A stretch of 53,581 nucleotides of DNA, taken from positions 1-53,581 of the forward strand of contig CAMFJH010000015.1 of NCBI GenBank assembly GCA_945956915.1, written 5' to 3'. How positions within the stretch are numbered: position 1 is the first letter of the stretch; each line of letters starts with the position of its first letter. Position numbers and translations under genes: made by a program. The DNA comes from an uncultured Francisellaceae bacterium (GTDB lineage Bacteria > Pseudomonadota > Gammaproteobacteria > UBA6186 > Azoamicaceae). The notes beneath the pieces are model-generated. The model had not been told where the DNA came from. It made no database searches and saw only the letters and a list, made by a program, of their open reading frames with translations. This document shows, piece after piece, positions 7,581 through 17,548 of the stretch.

Positions 7581-9293
7581 ATGGGTTTATTGTCTCGTAT
7601 ACCCCTATTCATGGCGCTTAGAGAAACTTGGCAAAACGGCTACAAAGCCCGTGATTGCGCAGCAGATGTGGTATCGGGCTTAACCGTATGTATGATTGCT
7701 ATCCCTATGACCATGGCAGTAGCGATTGCTTGTGGTGTCTCTCCTGAACACGGACTATATGGGGCAATTATTGCAGGACCCTTAATTGGTGTGCTGGGTG
7801 GGGCTCGTTTGAGTATCACCGGTCCCGTCGCAGAATTGGCTGTACTGATTCTACCGGTAGTCAGCCAATTTGGGTTAAGCGGTTTGATGGTTGCTACCTG
7901 GATGGCGGGCTTGATGCTCTTGATTATGGGTATCAGCAAACTAGGCCGTGTTATCGAATTTATTCCTTATCCTGTGACTACTGGCTTCATCGCAGGTACC
8001 GGTATTGTTATCAGTACTTTGCAGATTAAAGATTTTTTTGGCCTAACCCTGCCTGCATCACCCGAGGGTGCAGCACATGCTCCCTATTTTTTAGAACGGG
8101 TGATGTTATTGACGGAAGCCTTTCCAACTTTGCAATGGGGCGATACCTTAATCGGTGTGACCACATTATTGATATTATTGTTATGGCCACGTTTAAAACT
8201 ACCTTTGCCAGGTCATTTAGCCGCTATGATCCTCAGTGCTTTACTGGCTTTTGGGCTTAAAATCTATCACCCTGAATTGGCGATAGAAACCATTGGTTCT
8301 CGGTATATCGGAGGTATTCCTCAAGCTTTTCCCAGTTTCACACCCCTTTGGGAAGCCTTCGATTTTAATTTAATGCGAGATTTATTTAGCCACGCTTTTG
8401 CGATTGCCATGTTATGTGCAATTAAAGCTTTACTATGTGCGGTTGTCTTAGATGGCATGAGTGGAACCAAGCACAATCCTAATGGAGAATTGATAGCCCA
8501 TGGTATAGGCAATTTAGTATTGCCTTTTTTTGGAGGTTTAACTTCAACTTCAGCTTTGGCACGTTCTGTTGCAAACTGGAGAGTGGGCGCACGCTCACCC
8601 TTGTCTAATATTGTGCATGGTTTGTCTATGTTAGTGGTGGTCTTGCTGTTTGCGAATATTTTTTCGTATTTGCCGATTGCAGGCTTATCCGCTTTATTAT
8701 TAATTGCCGCTTGGAATATTATTGATTTTAGGCATTGTATTAAAATTATTCGTATTGGGACTCGCAGCGATTTAGCCGTATTATTGATTTGTTTTGGCTT
8801 AACCGTATTGGTTGACATGGTCATTGCCGTGGGTGTGGGTATGGTCTTAGCGGCCTTATTGTTTATGAAGCAAATGGCTAATATCAGCGGGGGGCGTTGG
8901 TTATTAGAAGCCCATGAATCGGATATCAAGCAAGCCTTACCCGAAGGCGTGATGGTTTATGAGATTTCAGGCCCCCTTTTCTTTGGTGCTGCAGAAAAAG
9001 CCATGAGTACATTAAGAGAAAATAGCCGGGGATTAAGAGTGGTGATTCTCTACATGCAAGCAGTCCCCACTATGGATATCAGCGGTTTAGTTGCCTTACG
9101 CTCGTCTTTAGATTCTCTTACTAAAGAAAAAATATTGGTTATTCTGGCCAATGTTCAAGAACAGCCTTTAAGCCTGATGAAAAAAGCAAACATGCATTTA
9201 GAATCTGATAAACTTGCTATTTGCGGGTCGCTAGCAGAAAGCATTGAGCTTGCCAAGCAATCGCTAGCGCCGGCTTATAGCAATTTTTTATAA
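7581..9293 (+). CDS. SulP-family anion transporter with STAS domain
   Basis: 570 residues. Residues about 20-420 hold 12-14 membrane segments, with SulP signatures near TVCMIAIPMTMAVAIACGVSPEHGLYGAI and FGGLTSTSALARSVANW. The C-terminal STAS domain (about 440-555, with VVILYMQAVPTMDISGLVAL) regulates transport. Substrates in the family are sulfate, bicarbonate or dicarboxylates; the sequence does not decide which. AGGA lies 8 nt before the ATG. It appears monocistronic. Confidence 0.93.
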   Translation: MGLLSRIPLFMALRETWQNGYKARDCAADVVSGLTVCMIAIPMTMAVAIACGVSPEHGLYGAIIAGPLIGVLGGARLSITGPVAELAVLILPVVSQFGLSGLMVATWMAGLMLLIMGISKLGRVIEFIPYPVTTGFIAGTGIVISTLQIKDFFGLTLPASPEGAAHAPYFLERVMLLTEAFPTLQWGDTLIGVTTLLILLLWPRLKLPLPGHLAAMILSALLAFGLKIYHPELAIETIGSRYIGGIPQAFPSFTPLWEAFDFNLMRDLFSHAFAIAMLCAIKALLCAVVLDGMSGTKHNPNGELIAHGIGNLVLPFFGGLTSTSALARSVANWRVGARSPLSNIVHGLSMLVVVLLFANIFSYLPIAGLSALLLIAAWNIIDFRHCIKIIRIGTRSDLAVLLICFGLTVLVDMVIAVGVGMVLAALLFMKQMANISGGRWLLEAHESDIKQALPEGVMVYEISGPLFFGAAEKAMSTLRENSRGLRVVILYMQAVPTMDISGLVALRSSLDSLTKEKILVILANVQEQPLSLMKKANMHLESDKLAICGSLAESIELAKQSLAPAYSNFL

Positions 9294-9298
9294 TCCGC

Positions 9299-10504
9299 TT
9301 AAGGATTTCGCATTGCTGGATGCAGTGGTGACGATGGTTCTCGCATACCTGATCCCAGTTGTGCCTCCAGAGGATTAAGGTTATTTGCGATCGAGGAAAT
9401 AGAAGAAGCTGCGGGTGTATAAGCAAGTGATGAACTTGCTACACTATAAAACGGAGCAGGCTGTTCTTCTGCAGCATATTTCATTGCACCTTCATCGTTG
9501 TGATTCAAGGATGTTAATTGCTGTCTCTGTATCATTTGTGGGAGCATCTCATAAATCATTTGCAAATTTGTTGTTGATTGTTGTTTTAAAGCACTGAGTA
9601 TTTCGTCTAATGAGAGCTGCGCTACTGATTGCACCGATTGTGCAGTTGGTCTAGGTGTATCCAAATGTATTTTAACTTCAGGTTCACCAAAAAGAGACTC
9701 ATTTTCGGGTCCAGGGGGCACAGGTGCTTCTTTTTGCTGTTGTAGTTCATAATCTAGCTCCATTTGATACCATTCAACAAATAAAATAATATATTCTTTA
9801 GTTGCAAAATATATTCCAGGATAAAATGTATGAAACTCGCTGCAAAACTCTTCGAATTCATTTATATTTAAAGTATCAAGAAATACTACCTCTGCTAGGG
9901 CTTTCTTTAGAATTTTAGCTTCTTCTGAAGAGCTATCCAAATGTAAGTCTACCATTTCTAATATTTCTTTTTTGTTTAATCGCATCCCGGTTGAACATTG
10001 TTCAATTTGCTTTTTTTTCCAATGGTCTTCTAAACATTTTCGTTCTGGCTGTGGAGTGGATGATATAAGCTGGACAAAACCTATGTGTTTAAGGATGTGC
10101 TGCTTAACACTTAATTTCTTGAGTAAGTTCTCTTTGTTGACACTTTCGAAATGATTGAACTCTATGTAAATTTTCTCAATTAAATCGTTTATTTCTGATA
10201 TGCTGAACCAATACCGATTACTACGCTCGTTGCGCGATTCTTTTTCTCGTACGATTTCGATTAAATCTTTTTTGACAATTTTTGGATCTAATGTATAGCA
10301 TTTTTTACTAGCAACATCAGCAATCTTTTCAGCATAATCGTTATTTAGTATAAACTCGAAGTACGCACAATATTCAGGTAATTCTGGTAAAATTTCAGCT
10401 AGGGCTTGGCGAATAGCTGCTGCCTCTTCTGGCTTGTTTGAATAATTATCTTTGCAATATGCATCTATAATTGATTGTAATTGTGATTTTTTAAAATATA
10501 ACAT
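9299..10504 (-). CDS. unknown 401-residue protein with duplicated helical module
   Basis: No family recognised. Residues 6-51 and 178-224 look like two copies of one module (K-x-x-[IL]-x-x-[IM][IV]D ... E-EA-x-I-x-x-ALAE-[IV] ... EF), which suggests an internal duplication. Residues about 85-170 are charged and helical. From about 258 onward the protein is Pro/Ser/Gln/Ala-rich and probably disordered, ending in a Ser/Pro-rich tail. There is no signal peptide or membrane segment. It converges on the SulP gene with a 5-bp gap. The composition (helical modules plus disordered tail) resembles Dot/Icm effectors, but this is inference only. Confidence 0.7.
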   Translation of the reverse strand: MLYFKKSQLQSIIDAYCKDNYSNKPEEAAAIRQALAEILPELPEYCAYFEFILNNDYAEKIADVASKKCYTLDPKIVKKDLIEIVREKESRNERSNRYWFSISEINDLIEKIYIEFNHFESVNKENLLKKLSVKQHILKHIGFVQLISSTPQPERKCLEDHWKKKQIEQCSTGMRLNKKEILEMVDLHLDSSSEEAKILKKALAEVVFLDTLNINEFEEFCSEFHTFYPGIYFATKEYIILFVEWYQMELDYELQQQKEAPVPPGPENESLFGEPEVKIHLDTPRPTAQSVQSVAQLSLDEILSALKQQSTTNLQMIYEMLPQMIQRQQLTSLNHNDEGAMKYAAEEQPAPFYSVASSSLAYTPAASSISSIANNLNPLEAQLGSGMREPSSPLHPAMRNP

Positions 10505-10821
10505 TTTTTAGTTCTCGGGCTGATAAATTTATTCGACTGTCTATTTTAAGACTATGGCCATTAGCTAAAAATCTGAAAGAGCTATTACGATATATGTTTC
10601 TTATGTATATTGCAAATTTCAAAAAGGATGTAGGAAAAGATTTTGAAGATAAGTCGACTAATCGACAAATTTTATGCTTGAATGAGGATTCATTAAATAA
10701 ATAATTAAAATTATATTTGTATGTTCACATTATTTTAATGATGTATAAAGTATAACCGCTGGTGTTTTGGGTATAATGAATGATTGAAAGTAAGCAATCA
10801 GCAAATGAATAGGATGAGGCA
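10505..10821. other. intergenic region upstream of mpl
   Basis: 317 AT-rich bases between two divergent genes. The only recognisable element is a TATAAT at 10772-10777, a plausible -10 box for mpl without a convincing -35. No ORF, RNA gene or repeat was seen. Confidence 0.5.
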
Positions 10822-12192
10822 ATGGAAACAAAAATGCATACCCATATTTTAGGCATTGGTGGCACCTTTATGGGTGGGATTGCAATGTTAGCCGGTGAGC
10901 TTGGTCATAAGGTCAGCGGTTCCGATCTCGCCATCTACCCTCCGATGAGCACCCAACTCAAAGAAAAAGGCATTTTGGCTATTGAAGGTTATGGGGCAGA
11001 GCAGCTAGAGACACCATCAGATAGTTTAGTGGTGGGGAATGTGATGCGCCGAGGCTATCCTGTGATAGAGGCCATGTTAAACCAAGCTTTAGCCTATCAA
11101 TCAGGCCCTGAATGGCTGTCTAAAAATGTGCTGAAAGGAAAGCATGTATTGGCAGTATCGGGTACACATGGCAAAACCACGACGACGAGTATGCTGGCTT
11201 GGATTTTAGAAGTGGCCGGATTAGCGCCAGGTTTTTTGATTGGAGGTATTCCCGCTAATTTTGACATTTCTGCGAGACTAGGTGCAGGATCTTATTTTGT
11301 GGTAGAAGCCGATGAATATGATTGTGCCTTTTTTGATAAACGATCTAAATTTATCCATTATCACCCGAATACTTTAGTTATTAATAATATTGAATTTGAT
11401 CATGCCGATATTTTTGCTAACCTCGAAGCTATTCAAGAACGCTTTCATCATTTGATTAGAACCGTACCTGGAAAAGGATTAATTATTTGTCCCGATAACG
11501 ATCTTAATGTTGATGCTGTATTAAAAAAAGGCTGCTGGACGACCGTATACAAAATGGGATCGGATATTTATGCAAAGAATATCACACCCTCGGGCGATCA
11601 TTTCGAAGTTTATATTCAAAATAAAAAAATAGGGGAGATAAAATGGTCCTTGTTAGGGGAGCATAATATTCAAAATGCGCTAGCAGCCATCAGCGCAGCC
11701 TTGCATGTGGGGGTTGAGCCTGAAACAACGCTTAAAGCTTTAATGTCCTTTAAAGGCGTTAAAAGACGCTTAGAACTGATAGGCAATCAAAATGGGATTC
11801 GAGTTTACGATGATTTTGCGCATCATCCTACAGCCATTAAAAGCACACTGGTAGGATTAAGAGCAAAAGTAGGTCCAGAAGCACGTTTAATTGCAGTGGT
11901 GGATATTCGCTCAAATACAATGCGGGCAGGGCATCATCAAGACAGTTTAGCACCTGCTGTGCAGGATGCAGATAGGATATATTTTTTTAAATCCGAAGAT
12001 ACCCTTTGGGATGTAGAAGCTATGGCCAAATCTTCAGGGTTACCGGGTGGTGTGTTTTCTGACCATGATGCTTTATTGGAAGATTTGCTGGCAAATATGC
12101 AGACGGGAGATCATGTAATCTGTATGAGCAATGGAGGCTTTGGTGGCCTACAAAAGCAATTGGTTGATAGAATCAACTTGGTCAATGTTTAG
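10822..12192 (+). CDS. mpl: UDP-N-acetylmuramate--tripeptide ligase (murein recycling)
   Basis: 456 residues (family about 450-460). It joins recycled L-Ala-gamma-D-Glu-meso-DAP tripeptide to UDP-MurNAc. The N-terminal Rossmann segment HILGIGGTFMGGIAMLAGELGH, the Mur ligase P-loop VSGTHGKTTTTSML, the EADEYD block and the NNIEFDHADIF motif with its DFAHHPT region are all present. The start THILGIGGTFM matches Mpl rather than MurC. GATGAGG precedes the ATG. Its 3' end overlaps the convergent AAA ATPase gene by 11 bp. Confidence 0.96.
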   Translation: METKMHTHILGIGGTFMGGIAMLAGELGHKVSGSDLAIYPPMSTQLKEKGILAIEGYGAEQLETPSDSLVVGNVMRRGYPVIEAMLNQALAYQSGPEWLSKNVLKGKHVLAVSGTHGKTTTTSMLAWILEVAGLAPGFLIGGIPANFDISARLGAGSYFVVEADEYDCAFFDKRSKFIHYHPNTLVINNIEFDHADIFANLEAIQERFHHLIRTVPGKGLIICPDNDLNVDAVLKKGCWTTVYKMGSDIYAKNITPSGDHFEVYIQNKKIGEIKWSLLGEHNIQNALAAISAALHVGVEPETTLKALMSFKGVKRRLELIGNQNGIRVYDDFAHHPTAIKSTLVGLRAKVGPEARLIAVVDIRSNTMRAGHHQDSLAPAVQDADRIYFFKSEDTLWDVEAMAKSSGLPGGVFSDHDALLEDLLANMQTGDHVICMSNGGFGGLQKQLVDRINLVNV

Positions 12193-13576
12193 CTTGTATC
12201 AAATTCACCGTTGCTACAATACGTGTAAGTTGCTCTGCCAAGTATAAAGGCAATGAGAGTAAATGATAGCAGAGTGGTTCTGCATTAGGTATATGGGCCG
12301 TGTCATGTAAAAGACTGGGTGTATCTGTATTAAATCGTATAGCAAAAGGCCATCTTTTTTCTTTAATGAAGTAATGTAAGGATTTAAGACGTCCACTTTT
12401 TCCTGCTTTTACTTCTATGGGAATAATCTGATTTTGATATTGCCAAACATAATCGACTTCAGCGGATGCTTGTGCTTTTTCTCGTACCCAATAAAATAAT
12501 TCGGGTGCATGATAGGCTGGATTTTGATTGAGCAATGCTTGGCCAATAAATTGTTCTGCCAAACTTCCTCGATTTATCCATGCCCAATCAGCGCCTTGGA
12601 TAATGTCTAAATGATTGAGTCCTAATGCTGCACATTGTAATCCAATATCTAAAAAGAGCACTTTGAAAATTTTGGTGTTTAATTCTGCTCGTAATGGCAA
12701 GCCATTGGCATGGCTATGATAAATCAGTTTTAATATTCTGGCCAATTGTAAAAATTCTAGGGCTTCACGAATTTGAGTAGACTTAATTTCAGGATCAATC
12801 TGGGTATATTTGAGTGTTTGTCCAATTAAGGCGGGGACGGTTTGAAAGACTTTTCTTAATATGGGAATTTGTTTTAATCTACCATATTTATGGAAATCAT
12901 CTTGATAGGTTTGTAAAATATTTTGTTTGATGTTGTCGGCTTCTTGAAAATCACGAAACTCGCTGTAATGAGCCACCACTTCTGGCATGCCCCCTAGTAA
13001 CCAAAATTGCTTTACAAAATCTAAAGCTTGCTGATGTAAGGGAAGGGGGATGGTGTCATCAATAGATACGGATTGTACCCATTCCACCAAAGTGGTTTCC
13101 CCCATGGCCATTAAAAAATCTTCAAAAGAAAGAGGGCCTAAATGAAAATATTCAATACGGCCTACAGGCATTGAAAATTCAGATGCTTCTAAAACAAAAT
13201 CTAATAAGGATCCGGCTGCAATGACTGGAAATTCTGGATAGTCTTCATAAAAATATCTTAATACTTCTAAAACATGGGGTGCTGCTTGAATTTCATCTAG
13301 GAACAATAGGGTTGTGCTTGGGGTTAAAGGTTTTTTAGCATAAATGGCCAATTTTTGGATGATTTTCTGTGGGTCTTTATCGTTGAAAAAATCAGCCAAT
13401 TCAGGCTTTCGTTCAAAATTGAGTTCTAAGCAAAATCGCTTAGATGCCTGTGCGAGCTGTCGTACCAGGGTAGATTTACCTACTTGTCGGGCACCTCTAA
13501 TAACTAAAGGTTTACGGTGGGGCTTATGAAGCCATTTTTTTAAAGTATCGAGCTCTTTTCTGTGTATTTGCATCAT
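12182..13576 (-). CDS. AAA+ ATPase with DUF4143 domain
   Basis: 464 residues. Walker A GARQVGKST (28-36), Walker B TLLFLDEIQ (89-97), then an AAA_14 core and a C-terminal DUF4143 domain (about 200-400) with a restriction-nuclease-like lobe ending VDYVWQYQNQIIPIEVKAG. The D-(x)n-IEVKAG pattern resembles a PD-(D/E)xK fold. These proteins are widespread, often in accessory regions, with no settled function. It is oriented opposite to mpl and overlaps it. Confidence 0.9.
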   Translation of the reverse strand: MMQIHRKELDTLKKWLHKPHRKPLVIRGARQVGKSTLVRQLAQASKRFCLELNFERKPELADFFNDKDPQKIIQKLAIYAKKPLTPSTTLLFLDEIQAAPHVLEVLRYFYEDYPEFPVIAAGSLLDFVLEASEFSMPVGRIEYFHLGPLSFEDFLMAMGETTLVEWVQSVSIDDTIPLPLHQQALDFVKQFWLLGGMPEVVAHYSEFRDFQEADNIKQNILQTYQDDFHKYGRLKQIPILRKVFQTVPALIGQTLKYTQIDPEIKSTQIREALEFLQLARILKLIYHSHANGLPLRAELNTKIFKVLFLDIGLQCAALGLNHLDIIQGADWAWINRGSLAEQFIGQALLNQNPAYHAPELFYWVREKAQASAEVDYVWQYQNQIIPIEVKAGKSGRLKSLHYFIKEKRWPFAIRFNTDTPSLLHDTAHIPNAEPLCYHLLSLPLYLAEQLTRIVATVNLIQAKH

Positions 13577-13699
13577 TTTTTCCGAAACAAGGGGTCATTT
13601 TGGCAACATTTGGATATTATAAGGCCTTATTTTGGAAAAATCAAAAAGAAAAAGGCTCGTTGATGTAGCGTAGCGATAGCATTGTGGAGAAACCAATAT

Positions 13700-15685
13700 T
13701 TACTTTGTTTCTTTAGGCTTAATAAACAGAATTTCTTTAAATTCAGAGATGTCTGCGGGGATCATTTTAAATTCAAAAACTTGTCCTGGAGAGGAGGCTT
13801 TTAATTCTTGGACTAATTTATCCAGCATATTATCTGTTTCTAATTTACTTTCTTTGTAGATGCTAAACATAGGGATAGGGTGTTTTGCATGTTCCAATCT
13901 TAGGGTTCCAACCCATAGAGGGGTTCCATCTTGGGTGCGGTAGTCGGATTGCCAAAGTTGAAGGAGTAGGCGATCATTATTGGCTAAGGATTTGGCCATG
14001 CTTAAAACGGGTAGTCTGTCTCGGTGGAATTTGGGTAAAACGGGCAGACTAAAGGCCTGTGGTTTGCTACTGAGCATTTCTGCTGCCGAGATAAAGCTTA
14101 ATTTGGGTACATTTTTCCATTTGTGGTATTCAAGAAAAGCTTGAATAGGTTCTAGATTACCCAACCATTGTATATCGAAGACGGTTGCATGTCGTTTGAA
14201 GGCCCCATTTCGATAAATAAAATCAGCGATGTCTTTGCCTTTCCACCATTCGGTAGGGGTTAGAGTGTGTGTTGACCATTGGCGATGGAGATCGGCACGT
14301 AATTTAGGATAGGTATAAAAGCCATAGACAAGAGAGCTAAGGCATAGGGTTAATAAGCCGGGTAGTAAAATCGCACGGGTAGCTTCTTTGAGTGAAAGCA
14401 CTCGCGTTTCATATTTGCGGTAAATCAAGATGCCAATCGAGAGGAATACTGTGCCTAACAATAAGCTGCCTATTACATCGCTAAACCAATGTAAGCCTAC
14501 ATATAATCTTGATAAGGCAATTAATAAAATTAGGGGTATCGCAATTAGCCAGGGAATCAGTACATGAGATTCATGTTTATGATCAACTGCATCTTTAGCT
14601 AAGATTTTTTGCATCATAGCTGCCAGCATTCCATAAGTGAGCGTGGCGGTTAAAAGATGCCCACTGGGAAATGAAGCCTCTTGTGTTAAATGCATTAAAC
14701 CTTCAGGACGTGGACTATCGACTAGATGCTTGAGTAGATAACCTACGGTAATACCACAGCCAATTGTGCCAAACCAACAGAGCATTGCAACGATTCGACC
14801 TCTTAAAAAGAACCCTAGGCCGATAACTGCGATTACAGGAAAGAGTACTGTGTGTTCTCCAAGACCCGTAAACATGGCTACCCAGTCTACGACACCATCG
14901 TTGTACAAGGCTCTAAACATTTGATAGACAGGTTCATTCAAATAAGTAACGCCATTTGAATAAATAACGTTTTGCAGCAGAAAAGCAAAACAAAGGAGCG
15001 ATGTCAATAAGACAGCCCCTAAGACCATAGAAATACGAGTGGCTAATCGCGTTGAAATAGGACGCCAAATCCAAGCCACTATTTTGAGTATGAAGGTATA
15101 CAATACCCATAAGAGCAGTAAAAACAATATCAGGAATAAGCCTGCACGGCTGGCCACTTCAGGCGAAAGCTGTCCTAAAGAAGCCCCAATTAAAATACCC
15201 GGAAGGCTGTACAGCGGTGCCCAAACGATGGCTGAAGTAATATTGAAGAATAAAAATCGATTGGGCGTCATGTCCATCATGCCGGCAATCACTGGAATCA
15301 TAGGGCGTACCGGGCCTATAAAACGTCCTAGAATAATACTTTTACCCCCGTGGCTCTTAAAAAAAGCTTCGCCACGTGCTAATAGTTGTGGGTAAGAACG
15401 AAAAGGCCAAAAATCTCTTAAATGTTGATGGTAATGGTACCCAAGCCAATAACTGATGCCATCGCCTGCAATGGCCCCCAAGACTGCCCATCCCAGCGTC
15501 GTCCAAGCGGGTAGGATGCCAGCACCTATCATTGCACCAATGGCTGTCATCATCACAATGCCGGGCACTATCAAGCCAACAATTGCAAGTGATTCAGATA
15601 ACGAAATTAAAAAAACAGCCAAACCAGACCAGGTCGGATGATCGCCAATCCAAGTTAAAAACGGTTGTATAGATTCTTGTGTCAT
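13700..15685 (-). CDS. DedA - PAP2 phosphatase - LssY_C fusion membrane protein
   Basis: 661 residues in three parts. DedA/VTT domain about 1-190 (GRFIGPVRPMIPVIAGM). PAP2 phosphatase about 215-435 with KHLVDSPRP, PSGH and SRLYVGLHWFSDV (the K-x6-RP, SGH and SR-x5-H-x3-D motifs, all intact). LssY C-terminal-like domain about 480-655, soluble and named after the Legionella Lss locus. Lipid-phosphate hydrolysis, for example of undecaprenyl-PP or phosphatidic acid, coupled to lipid movement is the likely role. It is a single gene with no close operon partner. Confidence 0.9.
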   Translation of the reverse strand: MTQESIQPFLTWIGDHPTWSGLAVFLISLSESLAIVGLIVPGIVMMTAIGAMIGAGILPAWTTLGWAVLGAIAGDGISYWLGYHYHQHLRDFWPFRSYPQLLARGEAFFKSHGGKSIILGRFIGPVRPMIPVIAGMMDMTPNRFLFFNITSAIVWAPLYSLPGILIGASLGQLSPEVASRAGLFLILFLLLLWVLYTFILKIVAWIWRPISTRLATRISMVLGAVLLTSLLCFAFLLQNVIYSNGVTYLNEPVYQMFRALYNDGVVDWVAMFTGLGEHTVLFPVIAVIGLGFFLRGRIVAMLCWFGTIGCGITVGYLLKHLVDSPRPEGLMHLTQEASFPSGHLLTATLTYGMLAAMMQKILAKDAVDHKHESHVLIPWLIAIPLILLIALSRLYVGLHWFSDVIGSLLLGTVFLSIGILIYRKYETRVLSLKEATRAILLPGLLTLCLSSLVYGFYTYPKLRADLHRQWSTHTLTPTEWWKGKDIADFIYRNGAFKRHATVFDIQWLGNLEPIQAFLEYHKWKNVPKLSFISAAEMLSSKPQAFSLPVLPKFHRDRLPVLSMAKSLANNDRLLLQLWQSDYRTQDGTPLWVGTLRLEHAKHPIPMFSIYKESKLETDNMLDKLVQELKASSPGQVFEFKMIPADISEFKEILFIKPKETK

Positions 15686-15835
15686 ATAAATTACTTTCTT
15701 TTAAATTGCCTAGTTATTTTAGTTTAACATAATACACAATTCGATGCAGATTTCAAAAGCTTAAGGATAATATTTTAATCTCGTGTATAATTTAGGCAGT
15801 GTTCCTTAATGATTTTTATATCAGGATAGCATTTT

Positions 15836-17527
15836 ATGTTAAGTCATCTTACTGTGCACCATTTGGCCATTGTTGAGCATCTTGAGTTGTGCTTCAAGTC
15901 AGGCATGACAGTCTTAACGGGTGAAACCGGTGCTGGAAAATCGATTTTAATTGATGCTTTAAGCCTAGTATTGGGCGAAAGAGCAGATTCCAATAGTATT
16001 AGACATGGTTTTCAACAGGCTGAAGTGATTGCTACTTTTGAATTAACACACCTAACCCATATTTCAGATTGGTTGCAAGAACAAGGCTTAGAGGCAGAGG
16101 GTGAGTGTATTGTTAGGCGTTCTATTCATAAAGATGGGCGCTCCCGGGCCTACATCAATGGCTTTTTATGTCCTTTAACCCAACTTAAGGCCTTGGGCGA
16201 ACAGCTGGTCGATATTCACGGACAACATCAAAATCATGCTTTGTTAAAATCGGATTATCAACGCTTATTGGTGGATGAATATGCCGGACATCAAGATTTA
16301 AGCCTGCAAGTAAAACAAGATTTTGAGCAATACCAGCTCTTGCAAAAAGAACTTTTGGCTTTGCAAAGCTTACAAGGTCATACAGACAAACTTGCTTTAT
16401 TGCAGTATCAAATGGGTGAAATAGAAGCCTTAGGTCTAAAAGAAAATGAACTGGAAACTTTAGAAAAAGAACATCGTACCTTAACCCATGCCGAGGGCTG
16501 GTTGGCAACCAGTACAGAAGCTTTAGCTTTGTTAGAAGGTGGACAAAATGATCAAATGGAGACCTCGCAGGGCAAAGATGTGTGTGCAGCCTTGCATCAA
16601 ACTTTACAGTGTATACATCAAATAAGCACTCACAATCCTGCATTATTAAGTGTTCAAGAGTTACTAAACTCTGCATTGATCCAAATAGAAGAAAGTGTTT
16701 CAGAAATTAGACATTTTTCCGAAACCATTGTTTATGATCCTAAGCGTCTTGCTTTGGTTGAAGATCGGATGAGTATTATTCACGCGCTTTCACGAAAACA
16801 TAAAATAGAACCTGAAAAATTATTTGAACATCTACAATACTTACAGGAACAAGCTGCACAGTTATCGGACATAGAAGGTTCTTTGACAGAAATTAAGAAT
16901 AAAGTCGCGCAATTAAAATCTCAATACCAAGAACATGCCCAGTTACTCACTGTTAGCAGACAAAAAGCTGCAAGCGTATTAAGTGATTTGGTGGTAAAAA
17001 GCTTGAAAGTATTAGAAATGCCCAATGGTCGTTTTGAAGTCCGTTGTACTTCCAAAGGGAATGATTATTTAAGTGCTAATGGAAATGATGAAATAGATTT
17101 TTTGGTTTCTACCAATCCTGGACATCCTTTGCAATTGCTTAAAAAAATAGCTTCAGGAGGTGAGTTGTCTAGGATAAGTTTAGCCATTCAAGTGATTACT
17201 GCTCAAAAAATGACGATTCCTACGTTGATTTTTGATGAAGTCGATGTTGGCATCAGTGGTAAAACAGCAGAAATTGTCGGCAAACTCATCCGTACCTTAT
17301 CTAAAGAAACTCAAGTATTATGTGTTACACATTTACCCCAAGTTGCCGCCCAAAGTCATCAACACTATAAAGTGGAAAAAATACAAACAACCGAATCTAC
17401 AAGCACCCAGATAGTCTCTTTAGATGCTGTGCAAAAAATACAAGAAATTGCCCGCTTGCTGGGGGGTATTACAGTGAGTCAAAGTGCTTTGCATCATGCA
17501 GAAGAAATGGTTCAAAATGTGGTTTAA
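15836..17527 (+). CDS. recN: DNA repair protein RecN
   Basis: 563 residues (E. coli 553). SMC-like ATPase acting in double-strand break repair. N-terminal Walker A GETGAGKSILIDALSLVLGE, central coiled coils, and a C-terminal ABC signature SGGELSRISLAIQV with Walker B TLIFDEVDVGISG and CVTHLPQVAA. A TATAAT lies at 15786-15791. I saw no clear LexA box, although recN is SOS-controlled in many relatives. nadK follows 21 bp downstream. Confidence 0.97.
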   Translation: MLSHLTVHHLAIVEHLELCFKSGMTVLTGETGAGKSILIDALSLVLGERADSNSIRHGFQQAEVIATFELTHLTHISDWLQEQGLEAEGECIVRRSIHKDGRSRAYINGFLCPLTQLKALGEQLVDIHGQHQNHALLKSDYQRLLVDEYAGHQDLSLQVKQDFEQYQLLQKELLALQSLQGHTDKLALLQYQMGEIEALGLKENELETLEKEHRTLTHAEGWLATSTEALALLEGGQNDQMETSQGKDVCAALHQTLQCIHQISTHNPALLSVQELLNSALIQIEESVSEIRHFSETIVYDPKRLALVEDRMSIIHALSRKHKIEPEKLFEHLQYLQEQAAQLSDIEGSLTEIKNKVAQLKSQYQEHAQLLTVSRQKAASVLSDLVVKSLKVLEMPNGRFEVRCTSKGNDYLSANGNDEIDFLVSTNPGHPLQLLKKIASGGELSRISLAIQVITAQKMTIPTLIFDEVDVGISGKTAEIVGKLIRTLSKETQVLCVTHLPQVAAQSHQHYKVEKIQTTESTSTQIVSLDAVQKIQEIARLLGGITVSQSALHHAEEMVQNVV

Positions 17528-17548
17528 ACAAAGAGTGGAGTAGAAAAA

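Noticed and set aside
8321..8929. 202-residue minus-strand ORF inside the SulP gene
   Set aside because: Antisense shadow of a well-supported transporter; composition is not protein-like.
15700..15835. LexA box upstream of recN
   Set aside because: No CTG-N10-CAG element was found despite SOS control in relatives.
16185..16676. 163-residue minus-strand ORF inside recN
   Set aside because: Shadow of recN with no start signal and no recognised domain.
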